Assembly (NCBI GenBank): GCA_024642335.1
Contig: JAHEBH010000006.1
Coordinates: 1 to 64,000, forward strand
Direction of reading: 5' to 3'
Source: Erythrobacter sp.
GTDB taxonomy: Bacteria > Pseudomonadota > Alphaproteobacteria > Sphingomonadales > Sphingomonadaceae
Length of the DNA stretch: 64,000 bases
Positions 29,391-39,467 of the stretch are shown piece by piece (positions within the stretch are counted from its first letter, which is position 1; every line of letters begins with the position of its first letter). A program made the translations under genes and the position numbers. The notes under the pieces are model-generated. The model was not told the origin of the DNA, searched no databases, and saw nothing but the letters and a program-made list of their open reading frames with translations.

Positions 29391-30302
29391 CTAAACGGAG
29401 CGGGCGCGCCCTGCAAGAGGATGTCGCTCATTTACAAGCGCGACCAGCCGTGCGGAATCGACATGGGTGTATATCTGGGTGGTCGCAATATCGGCATGGC
29501 CGAGCAGCGTTTGTAGCACCCGCAGGTCCGCTCCACCTTCGAGGAGATGGGTGGCAAAAGCATGCCGCAGCACATGCGGGCTGACCTTGGCCGGATCGAG
29601 ACCCGCCCTCGCGGCCAATTCCTTTACCAGCTGGAACAGCCTGATGCGGCTGATATGCCCGCTCTTAGAGGGAAAGAGAAAGCGCGAATCGGAATTGCGA
29701 ACTTCCAACCAGCGCCCCAGCGCCTGTTGTGCGCGCCGCGATACCGGGACCATACGCTGCTGTGATCCCTTTCCGGTGACCGTCAGGAAGGGCACATCGC
29801 GCGGCACGCTGGCGCGAGGCAGGCCGACCAGCTCGCTGGCGCGCAGGCCCGAGCCATAGAGCAGTTCCAGCAGCGCAAGCATGCGCACGGCAGGTGGGCT
29901 GTCGGTGGTGGCCTCAAGTTCAACTCTTTCGAACAGGGCCTCTACCTCCGCGTGGCTCAATATCCTGGGCAGAGGACGCCGTGATGCAGGCTTGGGCAAG
30001 GCAGCGGAAGGATCATCCTTGCGCATGCCCTCATCCACCAGGAAACCGAAAAATTGCCGCAGGGCCGAACTCTTGCGGGCGACGCTGGATGGCGAAAGAT
30101 CGGCCCATTTCCCGGCCAACGATGAAAGCTGCGCCTTGTCGGCGCTGGCAAGGCCGCCCAGCAATTCCTCCGCCCCTTCAAGGTCGCGCCTGTATGCCGC
30201 AAGTGTATTGATGGCCGCCCCCCGCTCTGCGGCGAGCATGGCGAGGAAAGTGTCGATCTCCGCGCCGATGGCCCTACCCTCGCGCCACGGCCTCTGCCGC
30301 AA
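29391..30302 (-). CDS. xerD: tyrosine recombinase XerD-like
   Basis: YGSGLRASELVGL, HVLRHAFATHLLEGGADLRVLQTLLGHADIATTQIYTHV (R..HxxR..H..Y); TTG start. Confidence 0.9.
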   Translation of the reverse strand: MRQRPWREGRAIGAEIDTFLAMLAAERGAAINTLAAYRRDLEGAEELLGGLASADKAQLSSLAGKWADLSPSSVARKSSALRQFFGFLVDEGMRKDDPSAALPKPASRRPLPRILSHAEVEALFERVELEATTDSPPAVRMLALLELLYGSGLRASELVGLPRASVPRDVPFLTVTGKGSQQRMVPVSRRAQQALGRWLEVRNSDSRFLFPSKSGHISRIRLFQLVKELAARAGLDPAKVSPHVLRHAFATHLLEGGADLRVLQTLLGHADIATTQIYTHVDSARLVALVNERHPLAGRARSV

Positions 30303-32106
30303 TCATCCGCGCTTCGGCAGAAAGGCCCGCGGCATTGAGCGCGCTGACAATATGGTAGAGCTGGCGTGCCGTCATCCGATGCCAGCCATCACCCTGCATG
30401 CCAACGCCCGCCAGCAAGGCCACGAGCCCCGCATTGCGATAACGACCGGCAGCCGAAATACGTTCGCTCCATGCCGAAGAGCGGGCGAGATCGACGCCCA
30501 GATCGGAGGAGATTCGCGCCACATCCTGGCTATCTAGGCGTCCCAGGCCCGCAAGCCCGGCAAGCAGGAAGCGCGACTTGCGAGCATCCTCCGATGCATC
30601 GTCATCAAGGAAGCTTATCACGGCATTGGCATCGACTGTTCCGCCATTCGGGTCAGCCAGCGCCAGAAGAGCCCAGCCCTGGCTGCCCTCCTCCACCAAC
30701 TCGCCCCAGCGGCGTGCGTTGGCATCGAGGCCCGCAGCCAGGATGGATGCTAGAATGGTATCGGCCTGACCTGCAAAGTCATCGCTGACCGGCAGGCGCG
30801 CCGCCGCATAGGATGTCAGCACCAGCCGGCCATAATTCTCCTGGTCGCCCCAAAGGCTCTGCATGGCGGCCAGCCGGTCATCGGGGTCTTCCGCCACATA
30901 GGCCTCGCGCAGGGTAATACCCGGCTGGCGGTCGCCGTCGGTCACGGATTCGCTGGCGTAGAGTTGCGAATAGAGGTCAACCATCGCCGCTGAAGAAAGC
31001 ACGCCGCTTCCACCCGCGCGGTCTGCTGCTGCAATACGCGCCACCAGCGGAGTTGCCGGAATTGTCGCATCATAGAAAGCAAAGCGGGTCTGCACCGGTG
31101 CCAAAAGGTTGTCGGGAATTTCCTCGCCCAAGGCACGGGAAAGCGCATAGCGCCAGGGCGAAAGCTCCTCCACCGGTTCCCATTCGATGTCTACCGCACG
31201 GCCAGCATCGCCTGCGGCACCGGCAAAACGTTGCGCCAGGCGGACATCGATCTCCGGTGCTTCGCCTTCCCACAATGCGCGGTCCAGCCGCCGTTCGGCC
31301 GCGCGCGTATCACCACGATAGGCGGCGCAAATCGCCTGGGCGAGAATCCACTCGCCGTCATCACGGAAACCGGCATGGAGCTGCGTGACGGGACAGATGC
31401 CAAGGATATCCCCTGTGCCCAGATAGGCGTCGAAAGCGGCATCGACCAAAGCGGGATTGTAATTGCCGCCATCGACATCCTGCACCAGCGCGCGGGCTAC
31501 CTGGGCTTCACCCATGCGGTTGAGCAGCGCAGCGCGCAAAGCTGCAAATTCGACGGGATCCATCCCCACCGGCGCATCCATGCGGCTGGAAAGAGCGCGG
31601 CGCAGCAATATGTGGCCCCACCGCGAAACGAGCGGACCGCGGGTCCCCTCCAGCGCAGAGCGAACCAGCGATGCAGGCTGGCCGGCCAGTGATTGCGACG
31701 GGAAACCGCCTTCGCTGCGCGCCACGACGCCTATTCGCGACAAGGCGCGCCGTGCAGTTTGGGGCACGTCGAATTTGGGCCGCAGGCCGAACAGCTCGTT
31801 GATCTCGCTGTCCTCCATCTCCTCCAGCTCTTCGATCGAGGGGAAGTCCTCGGGCAGCACCACAGGAGCGTATTCGAGAGGAGCGGTAACCCCGGGAATC
31901 GGCTGCACCACGGGTGCATTCGGCAGCGGCGCGACAGAAGGCGCAGTTCCGCCGGGTCGCGCGGTTGCGCGCGGTGGCGGCGCCGGAGCGGGTGCATCGG
32001 GCGGCGGATCGTTGAAGATATCGGGCAGCAAATCCTCGGGCTGGGCCAATGCCAGCGAGGAGGTAAGGCCGATCACGACACCTCCGATCAGCAAGCTCTT
32101 CCTCAT
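30274..32106 (-). CDS. hypothetical secreted protein, 610 aa, Pro-rich N-terminal region followed by helical Ala/Leu-rich body
   Basis: Signal peptide MRKSLLIGGVVIGLTSSLALAQ; start overlaps stop of upstream small ORF (ATGA). Confidence 0.8.
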   Translation of the reverse strand: MRKSLLIGGVVIGLTSSLALAQPEDLLPDIFNDPPPDAPAPAPPPRATARPGGTAPSVAPLPNAPVVQPIPGVTAPLEYAPVVLPEDFPSIEELEEMEDSEINELFGLRPKFDVPQTARRALSRIGVVARSEGGFPSQSLAGQPASLVRSALEGTRGPLVSRWGHILLRRALSSRMDAPVGMDPVEFAALRAALLNRMGEAQVARALVQDVDGGNYNPALVDAAFDAYLGTGDILGICPVTQLHAGFRDDGEWILAQAICAAYRGDTRAAERRLDRALWEGEAPEIDVRLAQRFAGAAGDAGRAVDIEWEPVEELSPWRYALSRALGEEIPDNLLAPVQTRFAFYDATIPATPLVARIAAADRAGGSGVLSSAAMVDLYSQLYASESVTDGDRQPGITLREAYVAEDPDDRLAAMQSLWGDQENYGRLVLTSYAAARLPVSDDFAGQADTILASILAAGLDANARRWGELVEEGSQGWALLALADPNGGTVDANAVISFLDDDASEDARKSRFLLAGLAGLGRLDSQDVARISSDLGVDLARSSAWSERISAAGRYRNAGLVALLAGVGMQGDGWHRMTARQLYHIVSALNAAGLSAEARMIAAEAVARG

Positions 32107-32240
32107 TCACCCGTCCCCTGCAGGTCCACCGGCTCCACGATCAGTCGCTGCTCTTCCTGCCCGCCATCGAACCATGCCAGGGCCAGCAACAGGCCGAATA
32201 CTAGCAGGATGACCACGATACTCATCTGGCGTCTCGACAC
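32103..32240 (-). CDS. small single-TM membrane protein (40-45 aa; absent from ORF track)
   Basis: Own translation: (VSRRQ)MSIVVILLVFGLLLALAWFDGGQEEQRLIVEPVDLQGTGE; GAGGGATAA upstream of GTG; 4-bp overlap with next gene. Confidence 0.7.
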   Translation of the reverse strand: MSRRQMSIVVILLVFGLLLALAWFDGGQEEQRLIVEPVDLQGTGE

Positions 32241-32318
32241 TTATCCCTCGATCCCGTTCACATAACAGGGCTCAGCAAGCTTGCACCGGCGGTTAGCGCA
32301 ATTATAGCCCCAACGGCA

Positions 32319-32900
32319 ATGAACAAGGCACAATCAACCCCCCGTCGCAATTTGAGCGATGCACAGGTCAGGGAACTGGCGGCACGGATCGATCGCCCGA
32401 TCGTGCTTGTCGGCATGATGGGCGTGGGAAAATCGAGCATCGGCAAGCGGCTGGCACAGAAACTGGGCTTTCCCTTTTACGACGCCGATGACGAAATCGT
32501 CGAAGCCGCGCAAATGTCCATCACGGAGATTTTTGACCAGTATGGCGAGGCCTATTTCCGCGACGGAGAGAGGCGTGTCATCGCACGGCTGCTGGAAAAC
32601 CCGCGCAGCGTGATCGCCACCGGAGGCGGAGCGTTCGTGCAGGAAGATACGCGTGCGGAAATTCTCGCAAGAAGCATTCCCGTCTGGCTCGATTGCGATG
32701 TCGATACGCTGGTCACGCGTGTCAGCCGCAACAACAAGCGCCCGCTGCTGCGCGGCGGCAATGTGCGCGAGAAGATCGCCAGCATGAAGGCGGAGCGCGA
32801 ACCGTCATATGCAAAGGCGCGCATCCGCGTTACCAGCGACACCGGCCCGCATGGCGAGGCCGTGGATCGCATCCTGGAGGCACTCGAATCATGTCTGTAA
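32319..32900 (+). CDS. aroK: shikimate kinase
   Basis: PIVLVGMMGVGKSSIGKRLAQKLGFPFYDADDEIV. Confidence 0.96.
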   Translation: MNKAQSTPRRNLSDAQVRELAARIDRPIVLVGMMGVGKSSIGKRLAQKLGFPFYDADDEIVEAAQMSITEIFDQYGEAYFRDGERRVIARLLENPRSVIATGGGAFVQEDTRAEILARSIPVWLDCDVDTLVTRVSRNNKRPLLRGGNVREKIASMKAEREPSYAKARIRVTSDTGPHGEAVDRILEALESCL

Positions 32901-34000
32901 CCCGCGTGGAACTGGCCGGAAGGTCCTATGAAGTGCGCGTGGATAGCGGGTTGCTGGCCGATTTTGCGAACCAGTGCGGCGGCCTGCTTCGCAAGAAAGT
33001 GGTTCCGGTAATCACGGACCGCAATGTTGCGATGCACTGGCGGGAAGCAATCGAACAGTCGCTGCGCGATGCGGGGCATGTGCCCGAATTCCTCGTGCTC
33101 GATCCGGGCGAAAGCGCGAAAAGCTGGTCGGTGCTCGAGCGCGTCGTCAACTGGCTGCTCGAGCTTGAGGTGGAACGCGGCGACCATATCGTCGCGCTCG
33201 GTGGCGGCGTGATCGGCGACCTCACCGGATTTGCCGCCGCGATCATCAAGCGCGGTTGCGGCTTTATCCAGGTGCCCACCACGCTGCTGGCACAGGTGGA
33301 CAGCTCAGTGGGCGGCAAGACGGCAATCAATGCCAAGGCCGGCAAGAACCTTGTCGGCGCCTTCCACCAGCCGAGCCTCGTGCTGGCCGATCTCGGCAGC
33401 CTTGCCACCCTGCCGCTGCGCGAGCTCCAAGCGGGCTACGCGGAGGTGATCAAATACGGCATTTTGGGAGACCGCGATTTTTTCGAGTGGTGCGAAGCGA
33501 ACGGCCCCAGGGTCATCGACGGAGAACGCGCCGCACTGGAATACGCGGTGACCGAAAGCGTCAAGGCCAAGGCCCGCATCGTGGCAGAGGACGAACGCGA
33601 AACCACCGGCGCACGCGCACTGCTCAATCTGGGCCATACGTTCGGCCACGCGCTGGAGGCCGAGACTGGCTTTTCCGACCGCCTGCTGCACGGCGAAGGC
33701 GTGGCTTTAGGCATGGTGCTGGCAGCGCGCTATTCCGCACGGAAAGTTCTCATCTCGCAGCAAGATGCCGTACGTATAGGGCGAGCCATTGCTGCGTCAG
33801 GTTTGCCATCGGATGTAAGCAGTCTGGGCCTGACTTGTTCAGGACAGGAACTCGCCGCGCATATGCTGCATGACAAAAAGATGGATGCAGGCACCCTTCC
33901 CTTCGTGCTGTTGCGCGATATCGGCGATGCTTTCCTCGACAAGCAGGTGTCGCTGGAAGATGTCGCTGCGTTTCTGGGCGAACAGCTCGCCGCTAGCTAA
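32891..34000 (+). CDS. aroB: 3-dehydroquinate synthase
   Basis: ALGGGVIGDLTGFAAAIIKRG, QVDSSVGGKTAIN, LNLGHTFGHALE; overlaps aroK stop. Confidence 0.97.
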   Translation: MSVTRVELAGRSYEVRVDSGLLADFANQCGGLLRKKVVPVITDRNVAMHWREAIEQSLRDAGHVPEFLVLDPGESAKSWSVLERVVNWLLELEVERGDHIVALGGGVIGDLTGFAAAIIKRGCGFIQVPTTLLAQVDSSVGGKTAINAKAGKNLVGAFHQPSLVLADLGSLATLPLRELQAGYAEVIKYGILGDRDFFEWCEANGPRVIDGERAALEYAVTESVKAKARIVAEDERETTGARALLNLGHTFGHALEAETGFSDRLLHGEGVALGMVLAARYSARKVLISQQDAVRIGRAIAASGLPSDVSSLGLTCSGQELAAHMLHDKKMDAGTLPFVLLRDIGDAFLDKQVSLEDVAAFLGEQLAAS

Positions 34001-34443
34001 TTTAGCCCCGGCACAAGGTCGGTCACGTCGAAATCTTCTAATATGGCTTCGACCAGCAGGTGACGATGGCATTTCGAGGCATCGCGGCAATAGCACAGCA
34101 AGCAGGTGCGCTGTTCTTGGGCCAGCGCACGCAATTCGGCCATGGCGGCAAGCGCTTCGGGCAATTCGAGTTGGCCAGAATAGATGCGCCGCAGGGTTTC
34201 CAGATCTCCTGCGCGCGCAGCAGCCCTGCCTTCCGGCGGCGTGCCGATAGCGGGGAAATGACGATACGCGATCCCCTCTTCCACCAGAGAGGTGGCAAGG
34301 TTGGATTTGGAAAAGCCCGGTTTGCGCGATTGCGCCCGCGCGCGAATATCGGCGAGCAGCGCAATTCCTTTGTCCTTGAGCAAGGCAATCAGCTCTGGAT
34401 GTGCCGCCTGCTGGTAACCGATGGTGAAGAGAGCGGGACGCAT
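33997..34443 (-). CDS. DUF488 family protein
   Basis: TIGYQQ..., ALLADIRARAQSRKPGFSK, CLLCYCRDASKCHRHLL. Confidence 0.9.
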   Translation of the reverse strand: MRPALFTIGYQQAAHPELIALLKDKGIALLADIRARAQSRKPGFSKSNLATSLVEEGIAYRHFPAIGTPPEGRAAARAGDLETLRRIYSGQLELPEALAAMAELRALAQEQRTCLLCYCRDASKCHRHLLVEAILEDFDVTDLVPGLN

Positions 34444-34460
34444 TATCGCTTGTCCTCCCG

Positions 34461-35807
34461 CTACTTCAGCAGAACCAGTTCTTCGGCCATCGATGGGTGC
34501 AACGCCACAGTGTCGTCGAAAGCCTGCTTGGTCAGGCCCGCCTTCAGCGCCACGGCTGCCACCTGCAATATTTCCGGAGATTCCGGGCCGATCATGTGGA
34601 TACCGAGTATCTTTTCCGAAACCTCGTCGCAGATCATCTTGTAGAGGCCGCGCTCCGGGTGGGGGCTGAAGATGTTTTTCATCGGGCGGAAGTCCGAGGT
34701 GTAGACCTTCACATTGCCATATCGCTGGCGCGCCTGCTTTTCGGTCAGGCCGATCCCGGCAAGCGGCGGCTGGCTGAATACGGCGCTGGGGATATGCGCG
34801 TAGTCGATCGTACGTGGATTGTTGCCGAACACCGTATCGGCAAAGGCATGGCCCTCGCGAATGGCAACGGGGGTCAGCTGCACGCGGTCGGTCACATCGC
34901 CCACGGCATAGATGCTGGGGCAGGATGTGCGGTTGTATTCATCGACCTTGATCTCGCCCTTTGAGCCCAGTTCGACCCCGGCATTCTCGAGGCCGAGGCC
35001 GGTAGTCTTCGGCGTGCGGCCCGTGGCGATGAGCACCTGGTCCACGCGCTGCTTGTTGGCAGCGCCCAGATCGACCAGCAGGCATCCGTCTTCGGTCTTT
35101 TCGACCGACTGGATCTGGCTGTGCATCTTGAAGTTGATACCGCGGCCCATGGCGATATGGAGCATGCGATCGACGATCTGCTCGTCATAGCTGCGCAAAA
35201 TACGGTCGGTGCGGTTCACCACAGTCACTTCGCTGCCCAGGGCATTGAATATTCCCGCGAATTCCATGGCAATATAACCGCCCCCCATGACCATCAGGCA
35301 TTTGGGCTGCTCATCCAGATGGAAGACTTCGTTCGAACTGATGCAATGCTCGACACCCGGCAAATCGGGCATGGCAGGCCATGAACCAACCGCGACGAGG
35401 ATATATCTGGCAGTCACCTCGCGGCCGCTGGCGAGCCTGATCGTGTTCGGCCCGGCAATGGTGGCGCGTTCGGCAAACAGATCGACCGCGTGGCTCTCCA
35501 GCGTCTTGCCATAGAGACCCTCGAGCCGGTCCACGTCGCCATTCACGAAATCGCGCAGGGTCGGCCAGTCGAAGCTCTTGTCACCCACGGTCCAGCCGTA
35601 ATTCCCGGCATGGCCAAGCTCCTCGGCAAACATGGAACCGTAGACGAGCATCTTCTTGGGCACGCAGCCGCGGATCACGCAGGTGCCGCCCACGCGGTGT
35701 TCTTCGGCGATGGCTACCCTGGCGCCGTGGCTGGCGGAAATGCGCGCGGCGCGGACGCCTCCCGACCCGGCACCAATAACAAACAGATCATATTCGAATT
35801 CGGCCAT
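34461..35807 (-). CDS. gor: glutathione-disulfide reductase
   Basis: FEYDLFVIGAGSGGVRAARISASHGA, GGTCVIRGCVPKK, C-terminal HPSMAEELV. Confidence 0.96.
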   Translation of the reverse strand: MAEFEYDLFVIGAGSGGVRAARISASHGARVAIAEEHRVGGTCVIRGCVPKKMLVYGSMFAEELGHAGNYGWTVGDKSFDWPTLRDFVNGDVDRLEGLYGKTLESHAVDLFAERATIAGPNTIRLASGREVTARYILVAVGSWPAMPDLPGVEHCISSNEVFHLDEQPKCLMVMGGGYIAMEFAGIFNALGSEVTVVNRTDRILRSYDEQIVDRMLHIAMGRGINFKMHSQIQSVEKTEDGCLLVDLGAANKQRVDQVLIATGRTPKTTGLGLENAGVELGSKGEIKVDEYNRTSCPSIYAVGDVTDRVQLTPVAIREGHAFADTVFGNNPRTIDYAHIPSAVFSQPPLAGIGLTEKQARQRYGNVKVYTSDFRPMKNIFSPHPERGLYKMICDEVSEKILGIHMIGPESPEILQVAAVALKAGLTKQAFDDTVALHPSMAEELVLLK

Positions 35808-35907
35808 GGTGGCGTGCTCCCTGTTGCGCCCGCGCCAGCCATATGGGCAGCCCGCCCCGCTTTGCCAAGCGAAGCGACCAAAAGCATTTCTTCGATCAGG
35901 CTGAAGG

Positions 35908-36933
35908 TCAGCTTTGCAGGAAGAGGCTGAATTCGCGCAGCAGTTCGAAACTGCGCATTTCGACCAGGCCCAGCTTGTCCGCACGCATGCCGGCGCGGTC
36001 CTGCATCATGCGCGTCGCCGCAAGCCTGACCGGCTCGGGCATGCCGTAGGCGCTCGCAAGCACGTCTGGCTGCTTTTCCAGCGGGCCATCGAACAGGAAG
36101 TCCATTTCGCGCGGATGCCAGCTGAAACCAAGGAACACGAGGCGTCGCGAACCGGAGACCGCTTTCCTGAGGCCGGTGACATAGTCCTTGTGCTTCATGC
36201 GTTCGGATGCGGTGTCCACCACAGGAACCACGCTGTGAACCACTTCGGCAGCAAGATCGCCCCATTCGGCGGCCGGCAATTCATCCGGCTCCCATGGCAG
36301 GCGCCCTACACTCCCGAGAGGATGGGCGATGTTCAGCTTGTCACCGACCAGCGCCCGGGCCTCCTTCAAGGTCATGCCGAAAGCCGTGGCCATCATGAAC
36401 GGCAGGAAATGCTCAAGCGAACGATCGCGGCTGAAATTCACGATGGCCAGGTTATCGAGACACTTGCCTGCCTGGTCGCGCGGAACTCCGGCGGTCACCA
36501 GCTTGCCGAACTGGTACAGCCAGTTCTCCGTGCCCCGCATGGGAAGGCCCCCATCGTGCTCGACCTTGCGCTGCAGGGGCGAGCGGGCCTCAGCCACAAG
36601 CGTGAACTGGGCAATTGCAAGCTTTGCCACGGCAAGGGCGTGCGGGTCATGTGCGTATTGCTCCATCACGCAATCGAATGAGTCAGCGATGCGCCCCGAA
36701 GTGCGGATGCGTTCGGCAGCCGCCATCATGTCCATCGGATCGACCTTGATCTTCTTTGCATGGGCTTCAATCAGCTTGGCAAAGGTCGACATGTCGTCGG
36801 TCTGCAAATCCGACCCCAATCGAGCGAAATCAAGAGCTTGCAATATCCTTCCCAGCAGGTCCACGCTGCCCGGAAGGTCAAGTTCCACACCCGCCCCACT
36901 TCCGATAACAAGCGTGGTCTTGGTCCTGATCAT
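35908..36933 (-). CDS. SIR2-like fold protein, standalone
   Basis: TTLVIGSGAGVELDLPGSVDLL (NAD-binding start), LAIVNFSRDRSLEHFLPF, NIAHPLGSVGRLPWE, RLVFLGFSWHPREMDFL. Confidence 0.65.
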   Translation of the reverse strand: MIRTKTTLVIGSGAGVELDLPGSVDLLGRILQALDFARLGSDLQTDDMSTFAKLIEAHAKKIKVDPMDMMAAAERIRTSGRIADSFDCVMEQYAHDPHALAVAKLAIAQFTLVAEARSPLQRKVEHDGGLPMRGTENWLYQFGKLVTAGVPRDQAGKCLDNLAIVNFSRDRSLEHFLPFMMATAFGMTLKEARALVGDKLNIAHPLGSVGRLPWEPDELPAAEWGDLAAEVVHSVVPVVDTASERMKHKDYVTGLRKAVSGSRRLVFLGFSWHPREMDFLFDGPLEKQPDVLASAYGMPEPVRLAATRMMQDRAGMRADKLGLVEMRSFELLREFSLFLQS

Positions 36934-37019
36934 CCCGTCTACGTCCCTGGAAAGCGCTAGATTCGAAGCTACGGGCTAGGCGCTCGTGGTTAAGATTTGC
37001 CTAGGACTACAACGCAACC

Positions 37020-38552
37020 TTAATGGGAAAGGCCAGCCGCCTTCAGCAGTGCTGCCGTGCTTGGGTCGAATTTCACTCCGCCCGCCTCGATATCCTTGGC
37101 CATCTTCTTGCCCAGTTCGACCCCGAACTGGTCGAAGGGATTGATGCCCATCAGCACGGCATTGGCGAAGGTGCGGTGTTCGTGGAAGGCGATCAGCGCG
37201 CCCAGCGTCGCTGGATCGAGATCGTCGCACAGGATCGTTGCGCTGGGCCGGTCTCCGGGGAATGCTCGCGCAGGATCCTTGCCGTCCGCACTCATGTTGC
37301 CGCCGGCCATCAATGCTGCGCCCTGCGCGAAGCAATTGGTCAGCAGGATACGGTGGTGTGCCGGGTCGAGCATGTCGCCCGGCGCGATGCTGGCGATGAA
37401 ATCGACCGGAACCAGATTGGTCCCCTGGTGAAGCAGCTGGAATACTGCGTGCTGTGCATCGGTGCCTACCCCGCCCCATGTGATCGGCGCCGTGGGGAAA
37501 TCGACCGGATCGCCGTGGGCCGTCACGCTCTTGCCGTTCGATTCCATTTCCAGCTGCTGGAGGTAATCGGGCAGCAGGCCCAGGCGCTCGTCATAGCAGA
37601 ACAGCGCACGCGTCTGGCATCCCCGGATGCGGGTGTAATACTGGTCTGCAAACGCCGCGCGCAGCGGAAGATTGGCGCGCCCGTCGGTATCGCGGAAATG
37701 CACGTCCATCGTTGCGGCACCGGCCAGCAAGGATTCGAAATCTTCCCAGCCAATAGCGATGGCGATGGGAAATCCGATCGAGGACCATAGCGAGTACCGC
37801 CCGCCCACACTTTCCGCAAAAGGCAGGATGCGCGTCTCGTCCACGCCCCAGTCCACGGCCTTCTCAGGCGCAGCGGTAAGCGCAATGACACGGCCAGCGG
37901 GGTCGGCAACGCCGTTCTGCTCGAGCCATGTGAGCGCGCTGGCGGCATTGGTCATGGTCTCGATCGTAGTGAAGGTCTTGGAAGCAACCGCAACCAGCGT
38001 GGTCTCAGGGTCGCAAGCGGCGAAAGCCTCCTCCAGCGCAACACCATCGATATTGGATACGACGTGCACGTCGACCAGCGCATTCTCGCGCGCCAGCGCA
38101 TCGACCGCCAGAGCCGGGCCCAGTGCCGAACCGCCGATCCCGATGTGGATGAGGTGCTTCACATTACCCAGCTCTCCTTCATGGATGGCCTCAACCAGGA
38201 ATTGCATCCGGGCGCGCAAAGCCGCGGCCTCCTCCACGCTCGTTTCCCTGCCCACACCGCGCAGCGCCGAATGTTCTGCCGCCCGGCCTTCGGTCGGATT
38301 GACCACTTCGCCAGCGAACAGCTTGCGGCGCATTTCGGTGAATTCGCAAGCCTCGGCCAGTTCCTCGAATGCGTCGATGCGGGCGTCCGTCAGATGCGTT
38401 TTCGACCAGTCGAACAAGATGCCGACTTCTCCCAGCTCGATCCGGGCGGAGAGCTTGTCCACCCGCTGCGGATCGCCGGCAAACAGCTCGATCAGGCTCT
38501 GATCTTTTTGCGAGGATAGTTTCGTCCAGACATTGTCGCGCGCGGTGGTCAA
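37020..38552 (-). CDS. pgi: glucose-6-phosphate isomerase
   Basis: IGIGGSALGPALAVDAL, VASKTFTTIETMTNA, QLLHQGTNLVPVDFI. Confidence 0.97.
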   Translation of the reverse strand: MTTARDNVWTKLSSQKDQSLIELFAGDPQRVDKLSARIELGEVGILFDWSKTHLTDARIDAFEELAEACEFTEMRRKLFAGEVVNPTEGRAAEHSALRGVGRETSVEEAAALRARMQFLVEAIHEGELGNVKHLIHIGIGGSALGPALAVDALARENALVDVHVVSNIDGVALEEAFAACDPETTLVAVASKTFTTIETMTNAASALTWLEQNGVADPAGRVIALTAAPEKAVDWGVDETRILPFAESVGGRYSLWSSIGFPIAIAIGWEDFESLLAGAATMDVHFRDTDGRANLPLRAAFADQYYTRIRGCQTRALFCYDERLGLLPDYLQQLEMESNGKSVTAHGDPVDFPTAPITWGGVGTDAQHAVFQLLHQGTNLVPVDFIASIAPGDMLDPAHHRILLTNCFAQGAALMAGGNMSADGKDPARAFPGDRPSATILCDDLDPATLGALIAFHEHRTFANAVLMGINPFDQFGVELGKKMAKDIEAGGVKFDPSTAALLKAAGLSH

Positions 38553-38669
38553 ATGGGGTGCTCCTCATTGGGGATTCGTCTTGTGGGCTAGGCGCTTGGT
38601 CGATCATTGCAAGCCTGCAATCGCCATTTTTCTTGACCTTGGCGGCGGGCCACAACAAGACCGCGCACC

Positions 38670-39467
38670 ATGAGTGACAAACCCGAGAAAAAAGAGAGCC
38701 TGGGCAGCTTTGCCGTCTTCTGCCTGAAGCTTGCCGTGATCGTGCTGATCTTCCGCAGCTTCGTCTTCACCAGCTTCAATATACCTAGCGAGAGCATGAT
38801 GCCGCGCCTGCTGGTGGGTGATTATCTCTTCGCCGCCAAGTGGCCCTATGGCTATTCTTCGCGTTCGCTGCCGTTCAATGCGCCGCTGATACCCGGGCGC
38901 ATCTTCGGCAGTACGCCCGAGCGCGGCGACATCGTGATCTTCGAGCACCCGATCGACGGAACAGACTATATCAAGCGGGTCATCGGCCTGCCGGGCGACC
39001 AGGTGCAGATGATCAACGGCGTGCTGCACATCAATGGCGAACAGGTGACGAAGACAAGGGTTGACGACCTTGTCGTTCCCATTCGCCCTGAAGGTCGCTG
39101 CGCACGTGCCGAATTCGTCCAGCAGGTGGGCGAAGGCGGCTTTGCCTGCGTCTATCCGCAGTTCGAAGAGGTGCTGCCCAGCGGCGTCACCTACAACGTG
39201 CTCGATTTCGGGCTGGATGCGCAAGACAATACCATGCCCGTGATTGTCCCCGCTGGACGCCTGTTCCTGATGGGCGACAATCGCGACAACTCACTCGACA
39301 GCCGTTTCCCTGCCGAGCCCGGTCGCGGAATCGGCCTGGTACCGGAAGAGAATGTCATCGCCCGGGCCAGCTTCATGTACTTCTCGACCGACGGCAACGC
39401 GGAATGGATCAAGCCCTGGACCTGGTTCACCGCCGCGCGCTGGGGTCGCATCGGTCGGGGCATATGA
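38670..39467 (+). CDS. lepB: signal peptidase I
   Basis: FNIPSESMMPRLLVGDYLFAAKWPYG, GDIVIFEHPID..YIKRVIGLPGD, GDNRDNSLDSR. Confidence 0.97.
   Translation: MSDKPEKKESLGSFAVFCLKLAVIVLIFRSFVFTSFNIPSESMMPRLLVGDYLFAAKWPYGYSSRSLPFNAPLIPGRIFGSTPERGDIVIFEHPIDGTDYIKRVIGLPGDQVQMINGVLHINGEQVTKTRVDDLVVPIRPEGRCARAEFVQQVGEGGFACVYPQFEEVLPSGVTYNVLDFGLDAQDNTMPVIVPAGRLFLMGDNRDNSLDSRFPAEPGRGIGLVPEENVIARASFMYFSTDGNAEWIKPWTWFTAARWGRIGRGI

Noticed and set aside
35908-36933. Thoeris or other multi-gene SIR2 defence system
   Set aside because: No TIR, helicase, HerA or other partner gene adjacent; only a single SIR2-like gene
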